A DNA stretch of 41,734 bases, taken from assembly GCA_003241965.1 (NCBI GenBank), contig QBMB01000032.1:411-42144 (forward strand), written 5' to 3'. The notes under the pieces are model-generated. The model had not been told where the DNA came from and did no database searches. It was given only the letters and a program-made list of their open reading frames with translations. This stretch comes from Burkholderiales bacterium (GTDB lineage Bacteria; Pseudomonadota; Gammaproteobacteria; Burkholderiales; Burkholderiaceae_C). Position 1 is the stretch's first letter. The number at the start of each line of letters is the position of its first letter. Made by a program: the position numbers and the translations under genes. This document shows positions 16,951 to 24,919 of this stretch, one piece after another.

Positions 16951-18342
16951 ATGCCGAGCGCGATTCAGCGCGAGCTTGAGAAACTGCGCACTGTCGATCG
17001 CATCGTCATGAGCGACGACATGCAAGCAGCCATGGCCGCCCTGCATCTGCGTGCAGAGGCAATCTTGAAAGAGCGGCAGGAACTAGTTCCCGATGCTTCC
17101 ACAGACGCCAAGCGATTGCTGCACGAGCTCCAGGTACATCACATCGAGCTTGAACTGCAAAATGAAGAACTGATCGCACGTCGCGATGAGGTGGAAGAAG
17201 GCTTGAAGCGCTACACCGACCTGTACGAATTTGCGCCAGTTGCTTATGTCTCTTTGACAGCAGATGGAACGCTGAAGCAAACCAACGCCGCTGGCGAGCG
17301 GTTGCTGGGCAACCCGCGGGCAGCACTCGAGGGCAAGCGCCTTGTATTGCTCGTTGTCGAGGACGACCGGCGAGCTCTGGAGAGTTGGCTGGAGCATCTT
17401 TTCATGGGAGGCGAACCTCCGCCTTGCGAGCTCCGCTTGCCCGCGGCGGGTCCTCCCGACGGCGCTGTGCTTACGGTGCAGATCGATGCCAAGCTCAGCG
17501 CCAGCGGTCGTCACTGCTGCGCAGTTTTGATCGATGTGACAGAGCGGCTCGCTTCCGAGAAGGCGCTGAAGGCTCTCGAATTTCAGTTGTACGAGTCGCA
17601 GAAGATGGAAGCCATTGGCACACTGGCCGGCGGCATTGCGCACGACTTCAACAACATTCTTGCCGCCATCCTCGGCAATGTTGTGTTGGCCCAGCAAGAC
17701 GTCGGCGAAGAGCACGCGGCATCCGTATCGCTGGCGCAGATCCGGCAGGCCAGTGTCCGGGCCCGAAGTCTTGTGCAGCAGATACTGACTTTCAGCCGGC
17801 GATCGTCAGCCTCGGCGGCTCTCGTTGATCTGAAGAAGTCGATCCATGAGACGCTGGCCCTGCTGGGAGCAACTCTGCCCGCAAGTGTGCAACTGCGCGT
17901 ATCACTGTGCGAGGAGCGGTTGACCGTGTTGGGCGACGAGACAGGAGTGCAACAGGTGGTGATGAACTTGTGCACCAACGCGTGGCAGGCGCTTTATTCC
18001 GAAGGGGGTTATATCGAACTGCAGTTGGATGCTCCGCTACCGGCTGTGAGTCTTGAGTCTCAGGTCCCTTTCGGCCTTGCAGCTGGACGACACGCCAGGT
18101 TGCGTGTGCGAGACAACGGTTGCGGCATGGATGTGGGGACTCAGGCTCGCGTGCTCGAACCATTCTTCACCACTAAAGCCATGGGCAGAAGCACTGGGCT
18201 CGGTCTGTCGGTGGTGCACGGCATCGTCACGTCGATGGGCGGCTTACTCCGTTTGCACAGCAATCCGAGACAGGGCAGCAGCTTTGAGGTCTGGCTTCCC
18301 CTGGCAGAAACTACTACAACCGACAGTGTTGTTCCAAGTTGA
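16951..18342 (+). CDS. PAS sensor histidine kinase (NtrB-like HisKA type)
   Basis: 463 residues from the ATG at 16951; the open frame reaches back to 16744 but that part is basic and unlike coding sequence. An N-terminal helical segment (about 45-90) precedes a PAS domain (about 90-205), then HisKA with H-box GGIAHDFNNILAAILGN (His231), and a full ATPase domain: N-box NLCTNAWQAL, G1 VRDNGCGM, F-box EPFFTT, G2 GLGLSVVHGIV. All catalytic boxes are intact, unlike the kinase at 10030. No membrane helix is present. No receiver is adjacent; the stand-alone receivers at 8.7-12.0 kb are candidate partners. Confidence 0.9.
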   Translation: MPSAIQRELEKLRTVDRIVMSDDMQAAMAALHLRAEAILKERQELVPDASTDAKRLLHELQVHHIELELQNEELIARRDEVEEGLKRYTDLYEFAPVAYVSLTADGTLKQTNAAGERLLGNPRAALEGKRLVLLVVEDDRRALESWLEHLFMGGEPPPCELRLPAAGPPDGAVLTVQIDAKLSASGRHCCAVLIDVTERLASEKALKALEFQLYESQKMEAIGTLAGGIAHDFNNILAAILGNVVLAQQDVGEEHAASVSLAQIRQASVRARSLVQQILTFSRRSSASAALVDLKKSIHETLALLGATLPASVQLRVSLCEERLTVLGDETGVQQVVMNLCTNAWQALYSEGGYIELQLDAPLPAVSLESQVPFGLAAGRHARLRVRDNGCGMDVGTQARVLEPFFTTKAMGRSTGLGLSVVHGIVTSMGGLLRLHSNPRQGSSFEVWLPLAETTTTDSVVPS

Positions 18343-18688
18343 GCCATTGAGAGTGACAGGCTCCCGGTGGCGCGCCATGGTATGCCTGCAGGCACATCAA
18401 GCGCGGTGCGCGGATTGGGTCTGACTCTGTTTCCGATAGCCTTGGAGCAGCCGGTTGTGGAGGTGTAGCTGCCGTACAGCGCCATCTGCCGAGGGCTTTT
18501 TGTGGAAACGCCGAAGCTGTCAGGGCACCGATTATGAAAGATCGCAACCAGTATTTACCGTAAGGTGGAGGGCTCGAGGCGGACGACTGCTTGTGGCCGA
18601 TTGCCGAAGTCTAGCCGGCCTCGCACCCGCTCGACCAACCTACATGGAAAGTAGGAGCCGCAGACTCGATGTCTAGCTGCAGCCCCGA
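18343..18688. other. Intergenic stretch before the insertion sequence
   Basis: 346 bases from the histidine-kinase stop to the IS21-type end. No convincing open frame, promoter or terminator was seen. The last bases before the element (18676-18686, GCTGCAGCCCC) are repeated in inverted orientation just beyond its other end. Confidence 0.45.
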
Positions 18689-18733
18689 TGGCCAGGTCAA
18701 ATTCCCCCACCCTTGGCCACCCCAAATTCCCCC
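18689..18733 (-). repeat. IS21 end with two tandem transposase-site repeats (istB side)
   Basis: Two copies of TGGCCA-N3-CAAATTCCCCC, starting at 18689 and 18714 (25 bases apart). IS21-family ends carry several repeats that the transposase IstA binds. Confidence 0.75.
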
Positions 18734-18749
18734 AGGCAGGACGGTCGGA

Positions 18750-19514
18750 TTATGACGACTCGGGTGTGACGGCGATGCGTGCAGCGGCCTCCTTGAGGCG
18801 GAAGCTCTTGCCCTCGAACTCCAGCATCGCGCAGCGGTGCATGAGCCGATCCAGGATGGTGCTGGCCATGGTGGCGTCGCCGAGGTATTTGCCCCAGTCC
18901 TGCACCACGCGGTTGGACGTGATGAGAACAGCGCGGCGCAGCTTGTAGCGCTGGTTCACGATGGCCTGCAGGACTTCAGCGGCATGCTCGCTGATGCGTC
19001 TGGCCAGGAACAGGTCATCGAGGACGAGCAGGTCCGGCGCGACCCAGTCCTTGAGCAGCTCGGTGCGCTCTGCCGTAGTGGCCAGCGCGTAACGGGCGAA
19101 CTCGGTGTCGGCTTCCAGGTAACGCACGTCATAGCCCTGCAGCGTTGCCTGGTAGGCCACCGCCTTGGCCACATGGCTCTTGCCGGTGCCCGGCTTGCCG
19201 ATGATCAGCGCGTTGGCCCCCTCGCCGATGAACTTCAGGGTGTGCAACTCGAAGCAGGCGCTACGCGGCAGCTTCGGGTTGAAACGCCAGTCGAAGTCAG
19301 CCAGCGAGGGGCGCTCATCCAGACCCGAGCGCTTGAAGCGGCGCTCGGTCAGGCGAGAGCGCCGGCGGTCCAGCTCGTCTTGCAGCATGGCGGCGAAGGT
19401 CTCCAGGAAAGGCTGCTGGGCGGCCTGGGCCTGCATCACGCGGGTGGACAGGGTCTCGGCGATGCCGGACAGGCGCAGCTCGCGCAGCGCGCGTTCGATC
19501 TCGATCATGTTCAT
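18750..19514 (-). CDS. istB: IS21-family helper ATPase IstB
   Basis: 254 residues. AAA+ ATPase that assists the IstA transposase in target capture. Visible: an N-terminal helical domain (RALRELRLSGIAETLSTRV), Walker A IIGKPGTGKSHVAKA (about 104-118), Walker B DLLVLDDLFLAR (about 160-171) and the sensor region VLITSNR. Length and order match the family. The start ATG overlaps the istA stop (ATGA at 19511-19514), the usual coupling. Confidence 0.94.
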   Translation of the reverse strand: MNMIEIERALRELRLSGIAETLSTRVMQAQAAQQPFLETFAAMLQDELDRRRSRLTERRFKRSGLDERPSLADFDWRFNPKLPRSACFELHTLKFIGEGANALIIGKPGTGKSHVAKAVAYQATLQGYDVRYLEADTEFARYALATTAERTELLKDWVAPDLLVLDDLFLARRISEHAAEVLQAIVNQRYKLRRAVLITSNRVVQDWGKYLGDATMASTILDRLMHRCAMLEFEGKSFRLKEAAARIAVTPESS

Positions 19515-21163
19515 GGCTGAACTCCCGGTGCGTTGGTGGTGTTGTTGGTGGTGGTGGTGGTGGTGTTTGCCGTGGCGGCGGCGAGCGCGAAGAGATCGCT
19601 GTACTCCTCAGCGTCTCGGATGAGCTCATGCTGCTGCGTCAGCGCGTGGGCACCGGCGGCGGGTGCTTCGCCGCAGGCAGCCTCGATGGCCGCCATCGCC
19701 TGGGCAAAGAGGGCTTCGGTCAGCGCCAGCACGCGCTTGTAGCTGTAGACCCCTTGCTCCAGGGCCTGGGCGCAGGCGGCATTGATGCAGTGCGCCGGGT
19801 AACGGCGCATGAGTCCCACAATGCCCCAGAGCTTGCGCTGCCCGACACGACCCTCGATGGCAAAGAGCAGCTCACACAGCCGGCTGGCGTGCTCACCAAT
19901 CTCGCCGGCCTGACGCAGGATCAGGCGGGTCTCGCGAGACGGATTGAACACCCGCTCCTCCATGGGCAGAATCACCGTGCCGGGACGCTCGGCCTTGGCG
20001 TGGGTGCGCAGCAAGGCACGTGTGTGCATGTCACGAATCTCGATGCGCTGGGCGTAGATGCGCACCAACACCTTGGAGCCGATGGGCGCCGGGCGGGCGG
20101 CGTAGCTGCTGTGATCCACCCGCACACAGCTGTCGTCGCAGACGGTGCGCACCGCCTCGTCGAAATACTGCACGCCCAGCAGTGGCAGGGGTTTGAGGTG
20201 GCTGCGCTCCTCCTCGAACATGGCCTGCACCTGGCGTCGCTCGGTGCCGTGGATGCGCTTGGATGCCCAGCTCTTCTCCCAGTGCGCCAGGAACTCGTTC
20301 TGGGCCTCAATGGACTCAAAGCGCCGACCCTTCAAGGCCGTGGCCTGGGTGTGGCCGATGGCATGCTCCACCGTGCCCTTGCGGTTGGGGTCTCGCACCC
20401 GCGCCGGGTCGGCCACCACGCCATAGTGCGCCAAGGCGGCGGCGTACACCGGGTTGAGATCGGGCTCGTACAGGTCGGGCTTGAGGACGCCTTCCTTCAG
20501 ATTGTCCAGCACCACGTACTGGGGGCAGCCCCCGAAGTACCGCAGGGCCTGCTCGTGCAGCTCGGCCCAGATCTGCTGACTGGACTTCCAGACCACGCAC
20601 CGGTAACTGGCACGGGAATATCGCAAGGTGGCCACGAACAGGCGGGGCTTGCGGTACCGGTCGCTGCCGGGCACGCGGGTGGGCGCGCCCTCGCCGTAGT
20701 CCACCTGCATCTCCTCGCCGGGCAGAAAGGACAGGCGATCGAACTGCTCGGGCTCCTTGTGGCGCAGCTTTGCACAGAAGCGTTTGACCGAGTTGTACTG
20801 GCCAGCAAAGCCGTGCTGGTCGACCAGATCCTGGTAGATGGCCGTGGCGTTGCGCTTCAGCCGCAGTTGGGCTTCGATGAACGCGCGCCAGGGTTCGCAC
20901 AGGGAGGTGGCCACCGGCACAGGAGCCGGTGGCCAGGGTGGGGGAATTTGCTCTGCCGAGCCGGTGGCCACCCCGGGGGAATTTGACTGCAGTTGCTCCA
21001 GCCAGCGCTGGTGGTAGCTCCTGACCGTCTTGCGGTCGATACCCGTGATGCGGGCGATCTCGCGTTGCGATGTGTTGCGCTCCAGCAGTGTCTCTATGGT
21101 GGCGCGTTGGTTGGACTTCAAGACATTCACTCCTTGGCCTTCCCTCAGGGAAGACCGGATCAA
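19511..21163 (-). CDS. istA: IS21-family transposase IstA
   Basis: DDE-type transposase, up to 550 residues. N-terminal helix-turn-helix regions (TSQREIARITGIDRKTVRSY) bind the element ends; the catalytic core has the acidic residues in MQVDYGEG, YVVLDNLKEG and GTVEHAIGH. The C-terminal part ends in an Ala/Thr-rich tail with TTTTTTNNTTNAP. The first in-frame start is a TTG at 21163 with a weak ribosome site; a TTG at 21121, eight bases after AAGGAG, is a good alternative. The segment at 20923-20985 contains two 28-bp repeats that echo the element's end motifs. Confidence 0.93.
   Translation of the reverse strand: MIRSSLREGQGVNVLKSNQRATIETLLERNTSQREIARITGIDRKTVRSYHQRWLEQLQSNSPGVATGSAEQIPPPWPPAPVPVATSLCEPWRAFIEAQLRLKRNATAIYQDLVDQHGFAGQYNSVKRFCAKLRHKEPEQFDRLSFLPGEEMQVDYGEGAPTRVPGSDRYRKPRLFVATLRYSRASYRCVVWKSSQQIWAELHEQALRYFGGCPQYVVLDNLKEGVLKPDLYEPDLNPVYAAALAHYGVVADPARVRDPNRKGTVEHAIGHTQATALKGRRFESIEAQNEFLAHWEKSWASKRIHGTERRQVQAMFEEERSHLKPLPLLGVQYFDEAVRTVCDDSCVRVDHSSYAARPAPIGSKVLVRIYAQRIEIRDMHTRALLRTHAKAERPGTVILPMEERVFNPSRETRLILRQAGEIGEHASRLCELLFAIEGRVGQRKLWGIVGLMRRYPAHCINAACAQALEQGVYSYKRVLALTEALFAQAMAAIEAACGEAPAAGAHALTQQHELIRDAEEYSDLFALAAATANTTTTTTNNTTNAPGVQP
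20923..20985. repeat. Two 28-bp direct repeats inside istA that echo the IS ends
   Basis: Copies at 20923-20950 and 20958-20985 share GAGCCGGTGGCCA, four variable bases and GGGGGAATTTG; they start 35 bases apart. Both contain the TGGCCA and GGGGGAATTTG blocks of the terminal repeats, though in a different order. In protein they encode a Pro/Ser-rich linker. They may be extra IstA binding sites or remnants of an older end. Confidence 0.6.
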
Positions 21164-21224
21164 TGTCCTGCCAACAGGTGCCGACGACGCCGGCGTTAAA
21201 CCCCTATCCCCGATCAGTTCAGGT

Positions 21225-21268
21225 GGGGGAGTTTGAGGTGGCCATAGACGGGGGAATTTGGGTGGCCA
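21225..21268 (+). repeat. IS21 end with two tandem transposase-site repeats (istA side)
   Basis: GGGGGAGTTTGAGGTGGCCA (21225-21244) and GGGGGAATTTGGGTGGCCA (21250-21268), inverted relative to the pair at 18689-18733. Confidence 0.75.
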
Positions 21269-21291
21269 TCAGGGGCTGCAGCAAGTTGAGC

Positions 21292-21382
21292 GTGTCCAAG
21301 AGTGCCGATACGGGTGTCCAGGTCCCACCGTTCCCGCTGTCCACGAGAAACCGAACTGAGTGTCCAGCAGCGACCGAAATAC
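21292..21382 (+). repeat. Four ordered repeats at 22-23 bp spacing
   Basis: The heptamer (G/C)TGTCCA starts at 21292, 21314, 21337 and 21360, that is every 22-23 bases, and is followed each time after five or six bases by (A/G)CCG. Regular arrays like this occur at the ends of IS21- and Tn7-type elements as transposase sites, or as iterons of plasmid replicons. Placed 24 bases outside the IS21 end, it may be the remnant end of a second element. Confidence 0.5.
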
Positions 21383-21389
21383 GCAGTGG

Positions 21390-21559
21390 TGCACGTGTAC
21401 AACGGCCAAGGTTCAATTGAAGTTTCCGGCCATGTTCCTGGCGCCATCAAGACGGATGCGGTTCAGTTCAGATTCAGAGTCACTACGGCAGAGCATCCGA
21501 TGTTGTCCTTCGAAACGCTTATTTCTGCATTGAAGGAAGTCCGAGATACGCAGATGTAA
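21390..21559 (+). pseudogene. Possible 3' gene fragment next to the IS
   Basis: The frame ending at 21559 encodes VVHVYNGQGSIEVSGHVPGA, IKTDAVQFRFRVTTAEHPML and SFETLISALKEVRDTQM, which has plausible protein character. Upstream, the frame runs into the repeat array at 21292-21382 and has no ribosome site. It could be the tail of a gene cut by an insertion; equally it may be fortuitous. Nothing is recognised from 21560 to 21743. Confidence 0.25.
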
Positions 21560-21743
21560 TCCAGCGCCATGGCTGTAGCAGATCTGTCGGAGCCTTGCGC
21601 CGCTGTAGGGACTTTCGATCGTGCGGGGCGTCCTGGAGCGGCTTGTTTCTCTCATGCCAGTCAGCCAGGTGCTGCTCGGCGCTGATCGGTCGCCCTCATG
21701 GGTCTATCTCAAGATGAGATTGCCGGAGGCATACAAAGGCCTT

Positions 21744-22997
21744 TCACATGTTCAGTATCCAGCGCACCAGCGGCATGACGTCTTCAGCCGGGGCCTCGCT
21801 CCGTGGCGCGGGCATGGTCCCCCATTCGCCAACGCTGCCTTCAATGACGCGCCTACTGACTACTTCGCTTACATCGCGTCCCCGATAGCGCTCAGCGATC
21901 GCCTTGAACGAAGGGCCGATTGAGGGCGTGGTCTCCGCATGGCAGTTCATGCATTGGTGTTGGGTGGCTAGCGCCCAGTTTCCCCTCATGGAGGCCGGCA
22001 GCGAGAACTGCCCAGTCCTCCCTGAATCCGCGGTTGCCTCCGAGTGGACTTGATTTTCAGATGCCGGCGCTGACGCACCGCGCTGCCCAGGAGCATTTGA
22101 GGGAGGTGATCGGAAGCCCGGATGGGAGAGACCACCAGCAGGAGGTGTACGCGCTGGAACCGACGTGAAGCCGGGGTGCGAGAGCCCCTCAGGAGAGGGC
22201 GCCGGCTTGAGCGAAGGCGCGCTGCTTCGCGCAAGCGCCGTCGGCCGGAATCGGTCCCCAAGCAAAGAACGGATATCGCGGTCCATCCGTTCGAACTCAC
22301 CCCGGCAGCGAACGACCCTGCTTTGCGGCAGCTTCACTGTGATCGCGGCCTGCGCGAAAAGCTGAGGGTTCTTCCCAAGGCCCCAGCAGACCTGGTTGGC
22401 CAGCCGCTGTTCAGGGAGCCCGTGCTGCGCTCCATATTGCTCACTGCCCCTCAGGAAGATCTCGAACGCGTCGGCCCGGCGATTCGCGAAAAAGCTCAAA
22501 GAGCGTGCCAGTATCTGATCCCCTCCTGTCGTGAGCAGGACAAACGAGGCAATCTGATCTGCAGCGTCCTCCTCGCGGCCCAGCACCGGTAGCTGGAACT
22601 CGTCGATGAGGTGGTGCCCGATCTCATGGAGTAAGACGAAAGCCATCTCGGCATGGATGGCCTTGGCCAGCTGATCCCTTGTCATGCCGTAGAGCGCTGC
22701 GCGCTGCAAGTTGGCCTCGGTCTGTAGGAACAACTCGTAGCAGAGGACGATTTCGGGTCCAGACGGCCTGTAGTACGCATTGGCCGCGCCACAGGAGCGC
22801 ACAACGATGGGAACTTCCTTCGGAATGACGATGATCCGGTTGAACAAGGTGACCAGGTTCTGAATGGATCCACTGGCGCGGATTTGCTGCGCCCATCCCA
22901 CCTGATCGCTGGAGGCGGGCGCCAGCTGCTCGAACCGATACTGGGCCTGTGCCGACAGCGCCGCGCAGGCTGCCAGAGCAGCCAGAATCTTTTTCAT
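21744..22997 (-). CDS. Secreted HExxH metallopeptidase fused to a c-type cytochrome domain
   Basis: 417 residues from the ATG at 22997, preceded by GGTGGA and followed by a signal peptide (MKKILAALAACAALSAQAQ). The N-terminal half resembles the DUF4344 family of putative zinc metallopeptidases, with the zinc motif LLHEIGHHLID and the downstream acidic GREEDAADQIA. A Pro/Ser-rich linker contains two copies of GLSHPGF. The last 80 residues form a class I cytochrome c domain: haem site CMNCH and a likely axial methionine in GTMPAP. Both parts belong in the periplasm. The combination is not one I know; a redox-controlled or electron-accepting protease is an inference. Confidence 0.75.
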   Translation of the reverse strand: MKKILAALAACAALSAQAQYRFEQLAPASSDQVGWAQQIRASGSIQNLVTLFNRIIVIPKEVPIVVRSCGAANAYYRPSGPEIVLCYELFLQTEANLQRAALYGMTRDQLAKAIHAEMAFVLLHEIGHHLIDEFQLPVLGREEDAADQIASFVLLTTGGDQILARSLSFFANRRADAFEIFLRGSEQYGAQHGLPEQRLANQVCWGLGKNPQLFAQAAITVKLPQSRVVRCRGEFERMDRDIRSLLGDRFRPTALARSSAPSLKPAPSPEGLSHPGFTSVPARTPPAGGLSHPGFRSPPSNAPGQRGASAPASENQVHSEATADSGRTGQFSLPASMRGNWALATQHQCMNCHAETTPSIGPSFKAIAERYRGRDVSEVVSRRVIEGSVGEWGTMPAPRSEAPAEDVMPLVRWILNM

Positions 22998-23127
22998 GAG
23001 TCCACCCCAGCCGAAAGTCTGATGAGCAACTTTAGCGGGTCTCTCGATTCCGGCGCTGGTAGAGGCCTTGGGTTGTCGCAACCCTACAACCGGGCACCCG
23101 GCATGGCGAGCGACTGGTCCTGAACAC

Positions 23128-23156
23128 TTGCAGCGACCGGCGTGCCCTCGGACAAT
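23128..23156 (+). promoter_or_regulatory. Candidate promoter for the 23.3-24.9 kb gene set
   Basis: TTGCAG (23128-23133), a 17-base spacer and GACAAT (23151-23156). It faces the gene starting at 23269 and would give a leader of about 105 bases containing the stems described next. Confidence 0.4.
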
Positions 23157-23183
23157 GCCTCCACCTCGGTGCTTTCACCGTTT

Positions 23184-23248
23184 GACGGTCTCGCGCCGTC
23201 CTTTCAACTACCCAAGGGGCACAAGTGCCCGATGGGCTCATGTGTCCC
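23184..23248 (+). promoter_or_regulatory. Structured leader with competing stems
   Basis: A first stem pairs GACGG (23184-23188) with CCGTC (23196-23200). Then GGGCA (23217-23221) can pair with TGCCC (23226-23230), or GGGGCACA (23216-23223) with TGTGTCCC (23241-23248); the last two exclude each other. The second choice ends 20 bases before the ATG at 23269 and could affect translation. Role inferred. Confidence 0.4.
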
Positions 23249-23268
23249 TCAACCCCACAGAGAACACC

Positions 23269-23883
23269 ATGAGTCATCCATCCGACGTTCTGTTCGAGCG
23301 CATGCGTGAGGTGGTCGAAGCCCCCGGCTACCACCTTCTCCAGCACTACAAGCAAGATTTCTACAAGTACGACAGGCAGCAGCTGGTGGACAGCTTCACT
23401 CCCGACATGAGCTACCTCTGGGTCGTCAGGGAGATGGGCACCCACCTGTTCCCGCTGTACATCGACCCCCGCATCACCAACGAAGCCCACGCCGCGTTGA
23501 GCATTCAGTCCAGTGCTCAGGACATCTTCATCGTGGGTCCGAAAGGGCTGAAGAAGATCGAGCTTCAACGCGCACTGGACGAACTCAAGCACTATGACTA
23601 CAAAGTCGGTCTGCAGGGCGTCTTCAAGATGGGCCGCCTTCTGGCCGAGATTGATGTTCGAGTCGTCTGGGCAGAAAGCCGCCAGAAAGGCGAAGTCGAG
23701 TACCGCAGCGAGTTGCCCATCATCGCCCTGACCCCCCGCGATCGCATTGCTCTGCAGCGTATCGCGCTGGGCCAGGTCATCAACAAAAGCCAGAGCCTGT
23801 TCACCCCCTGCACGGAGGTGACCTACAACGGCATCAGTCTCCTTCACGAGACTCAAGCACTTGAGGAGGAATGCCCGGCATGA
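23269..23883 (+). CDS. Hypothetical protein, 204 aa
   Basis: Starts MSHPSDVLFERMREVVEAPG at 23269; the longer open frame upstream covers the promoter and leader and is rejected. A soluble alpha/beta protein with no recognised family. Visible segments include FPLYIDPRITNEAHAALSI, DIFIVGPKGLKKIELQRALD and ALTPRDRIALQRIALGQV. It overlaps the next gene by four bases (ATGA at 23880-23883), so the two are probably made together. Confidence 0.65.
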   Translation: MSHPSDVLFERMREVVEAPGYHLLQHYKQDFYKYDRQQLVDSFTPDMSYLWVVREMGTHLFPLYIDPRITNEAHAALSIQSSAQDIFIVGPKGLKKIELQRALDELKHYDYKVGLQGVFKMGRLLAEIDVRVVWAESRQKGEVEYRSELPIIALTPRDRIALQRIALGQVINKSQSLFTPCTEVTYNGISLLHETQALEEECPA

Positions 23884-24155
23884 AACACCAATGGACCGTC
23901 CCCCCTCGAACGCTCGAGATCAAGCAGGGCATGCTCGATGCCTGGTCGATGTTGCTGTTGTCGGAAGACGCTGCTGCATGCGTCCAGATCGAAACCCCAG
24001 CTGGCTACCTGATCCGCGTTCTGCCCATCGAGCAGGACTTTGGTGACCAGCCCGACGAGCTGAAAGACTTCATCACGGAAGCCCGCCGCCTTCGAAAAGA
24101 CTGGCTGCTGGTTCCCATGACCCCTGCAAGCGAGCCCTTTTCGCTTATGCAGTAA
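23880..24155 (+). CDS. Hypothetical protein, 91 aa
   Basis: Starts MKHQWTVPPRTLEIKQGM at the ATG overlapping the previous stop; GAGGAGGA lies about ten bases upstream inside the preceding gene. An earlier in-frame ATG at 23871 is too close to that site. A small soluble protein (VQIETPAGYLIRVLPIEQDF) of unknown function that probably partners the 204-residue protein. Confidence 0.6.
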   Translation: MKHQWTVPPRTLEIKQGMLDAWSMLLLSEDAAACVQIETPAGYLIRVLPIEQDFGDQPDELKDFITEARRLRKDWLLVPMTPASEPFSLMQ

Positions 24156-24183
24156 CCCCGGGCATCCGCCCAAACCCTGGTGT

Positions 24184-24244
24184 CCACTTGCCTCACGGCA
24201 GGTGGATTCCTTGAGCCTCCTTTGCCCGGGGGTTCAAGGAATCC
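24184..24244 (+). promoter_or_regulatory. Two adjoining strong stems
   Basis: CCACTTGCC (24184-24192) pairs with GGCAGGTGG (24197-24205) over a TCAC loop. GGATTCCTTGA (24204-24214) pairs perfectly with TCAAGGAATCC (24234-24244), with further inner pairing. The stems share two bases. No U-tract follows either. They lie between the stop at 24155 and the gene at 24342 and may process or stabilise the transcript. Confidence 0.5.
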
Positions 24245-24279
24245 GGCACCGCCGAATTCGCTGTCCCTGCGACAGCACT

Positions 24280-24323
24280 CAACAACCCATCGGGTGCATC
24301 AAGCCCTGATGGGGAGATGCACC
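24280..24323 (+). promoter_or_regulatory. Pseudoknot-like or switching leader element
   Basis: CCCATC (24286-24291) is complementary to GATGGG (24308-24313), and GGTGCATC (24293-24300) to GATGCACC (24316-24323). The order 1-2-1'-2' makes either a pseudoknot or two competing states. It ends just before the AAAAGG ribosome site of the gene at 24342. The first 19 bases recur in front of the gene at 25014. Confidence 0.5.
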
Positions 24324-24341
24324 TCTGAAAAGGACGCATCC

Positions 24342-24686
24342 ATGCCAACCAACCCGACCCCTTTGATGGACGCGCGCTTCGCGTGTCTTGTGATGGGCGA
24401 GCGAGCCAGCGACTACGAATTGCTCGAAATCGAACCTGTACGCCACGTGGGCGGCCCGGTGCCTGACCAGGGCGACGTTCGGATCGACCACGAGCAACCT
24501 GAGTTCTTTTCGGTCTACCTCCGTCACAAGGACGGCCTCGCCGCGTGCGTCGGTGACCATGGCTCCCATGCCCTGGCCACCGCGTACGCAAACGAGTTGT
24601 CCAAAGCCCACGGCTGGGATATCCACGACCACGTGACGGGTGAGACCCTGAACGCAGGTGAGGTCCATGAACCAGCTGAAGCCTGA
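24342..24686 (+). CDS. Hypothetical protein, 114 aa
   Basis: Starts MPTNPTPLMDARFACLVM with AAAAGGAC about nine bases upstream; the longer frame from 24180 covers the leader stems and is rejected. An acidic soluble protein with no recognised family (EPVRHVGGPVPDQGDVRID, EQPEFFSVYLRHKDGLAACV). It overlaps the next gene by 20 bases, which suggests coupled expression. Confidence 0.6.
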   Translation: MPTNPTPLMDARFACLVMGERASDYELLEIEPVRHVGGPVPDQGDVRIDHEQPEFFSVYLRHKDGLAACVGDHGSHALATAYANELSKAHGWDIHDHVTGETLNAGEVHEPAEA

Positions 24687-24882
24687 AACGGTCAAGCGGC
24701 TCATGCGCCAGAACGGCAAGACGATCCGAAGCCTTGCAGCCCAGATGAACATCACCATGACCCGCGTGCGCCAGGTGCGCGAGGAGGGCGTGAAAGGTCA
24801 GGAGTACTGCCGCGACTGGCTCGAAGCGCTGACCGCAATACCCACGGGTGGTCCGGACCAGGCGACAAGCTTGGAGAGCTGA
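24667..24882 (+). CDS. Small helix-turn-helix-like protein, 71 aa
   Basis: Starts MNQLKPETVKRLMRQNG after GGTGAGG. Residues 10-40 (LMRQNGKTIRSLAAQMNITM, TRVRQVREEG) have the spacing of a helix-turn-helix: IRSLAAQMNIT as the first helix and turn, TRVRQVREEGV as the recognition helix. It may regulate its own operon or neighbouring leaders. It overlaps the upstream gene by 20 bases. Confidence 0.55.
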   Translation: MNQLKPETVKRLMRQNGKTIRSLAAQMNITMTRVRQVREEGVKGQEYCRDWLEALTAIPTGGPDQATSLES

Positions 24883-24919
24883 ACCACAATCACAACCGTT
24901 GACGGCCACGCCGTACATC

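Larger units (their letters stand above)
18689..21268 (-). mobile_element. IS21-family insertion sequence (complete, about 2.58 kb)
   Basis: Carries istA and istB overlapping by four bases, in the standard IS21 order. Each end has two tandem copies of a motif of about 20 bp: left TGGCCA-N3-CAAATTCCCCC at 18689-18708 and 18714-18733; right, inverted, at 21225-21244 and 21250-21268. The outermost bases are TG...CA. An 11-bp sequence GCTGCAGCCCC lies outside both ends in inverted orientation (18676-18686 and 21272-21282), so the element could be slightly longer or have entered a palindromic site. No direct target duplication was found. Confidence 0.88.

Noticed and set aside
18676-21282. Target-site duplication of the IS21 element
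   Set aside because: The flanking 11 bases are inverted, not direct, repeats, so they cannot be the usual duplication.
8396-21389. Apparent inverted repeat (TGCGTATTTCGG...CTGGACAC near 8399-8423 against its complement near 21360-21386) that could bound a 13-kb mobile block
   Set aside because: The left copy lies inside coding sequence of the frame-shifted protein, the gap lengths differ, and similarity does not continue; a chance match is more likely.
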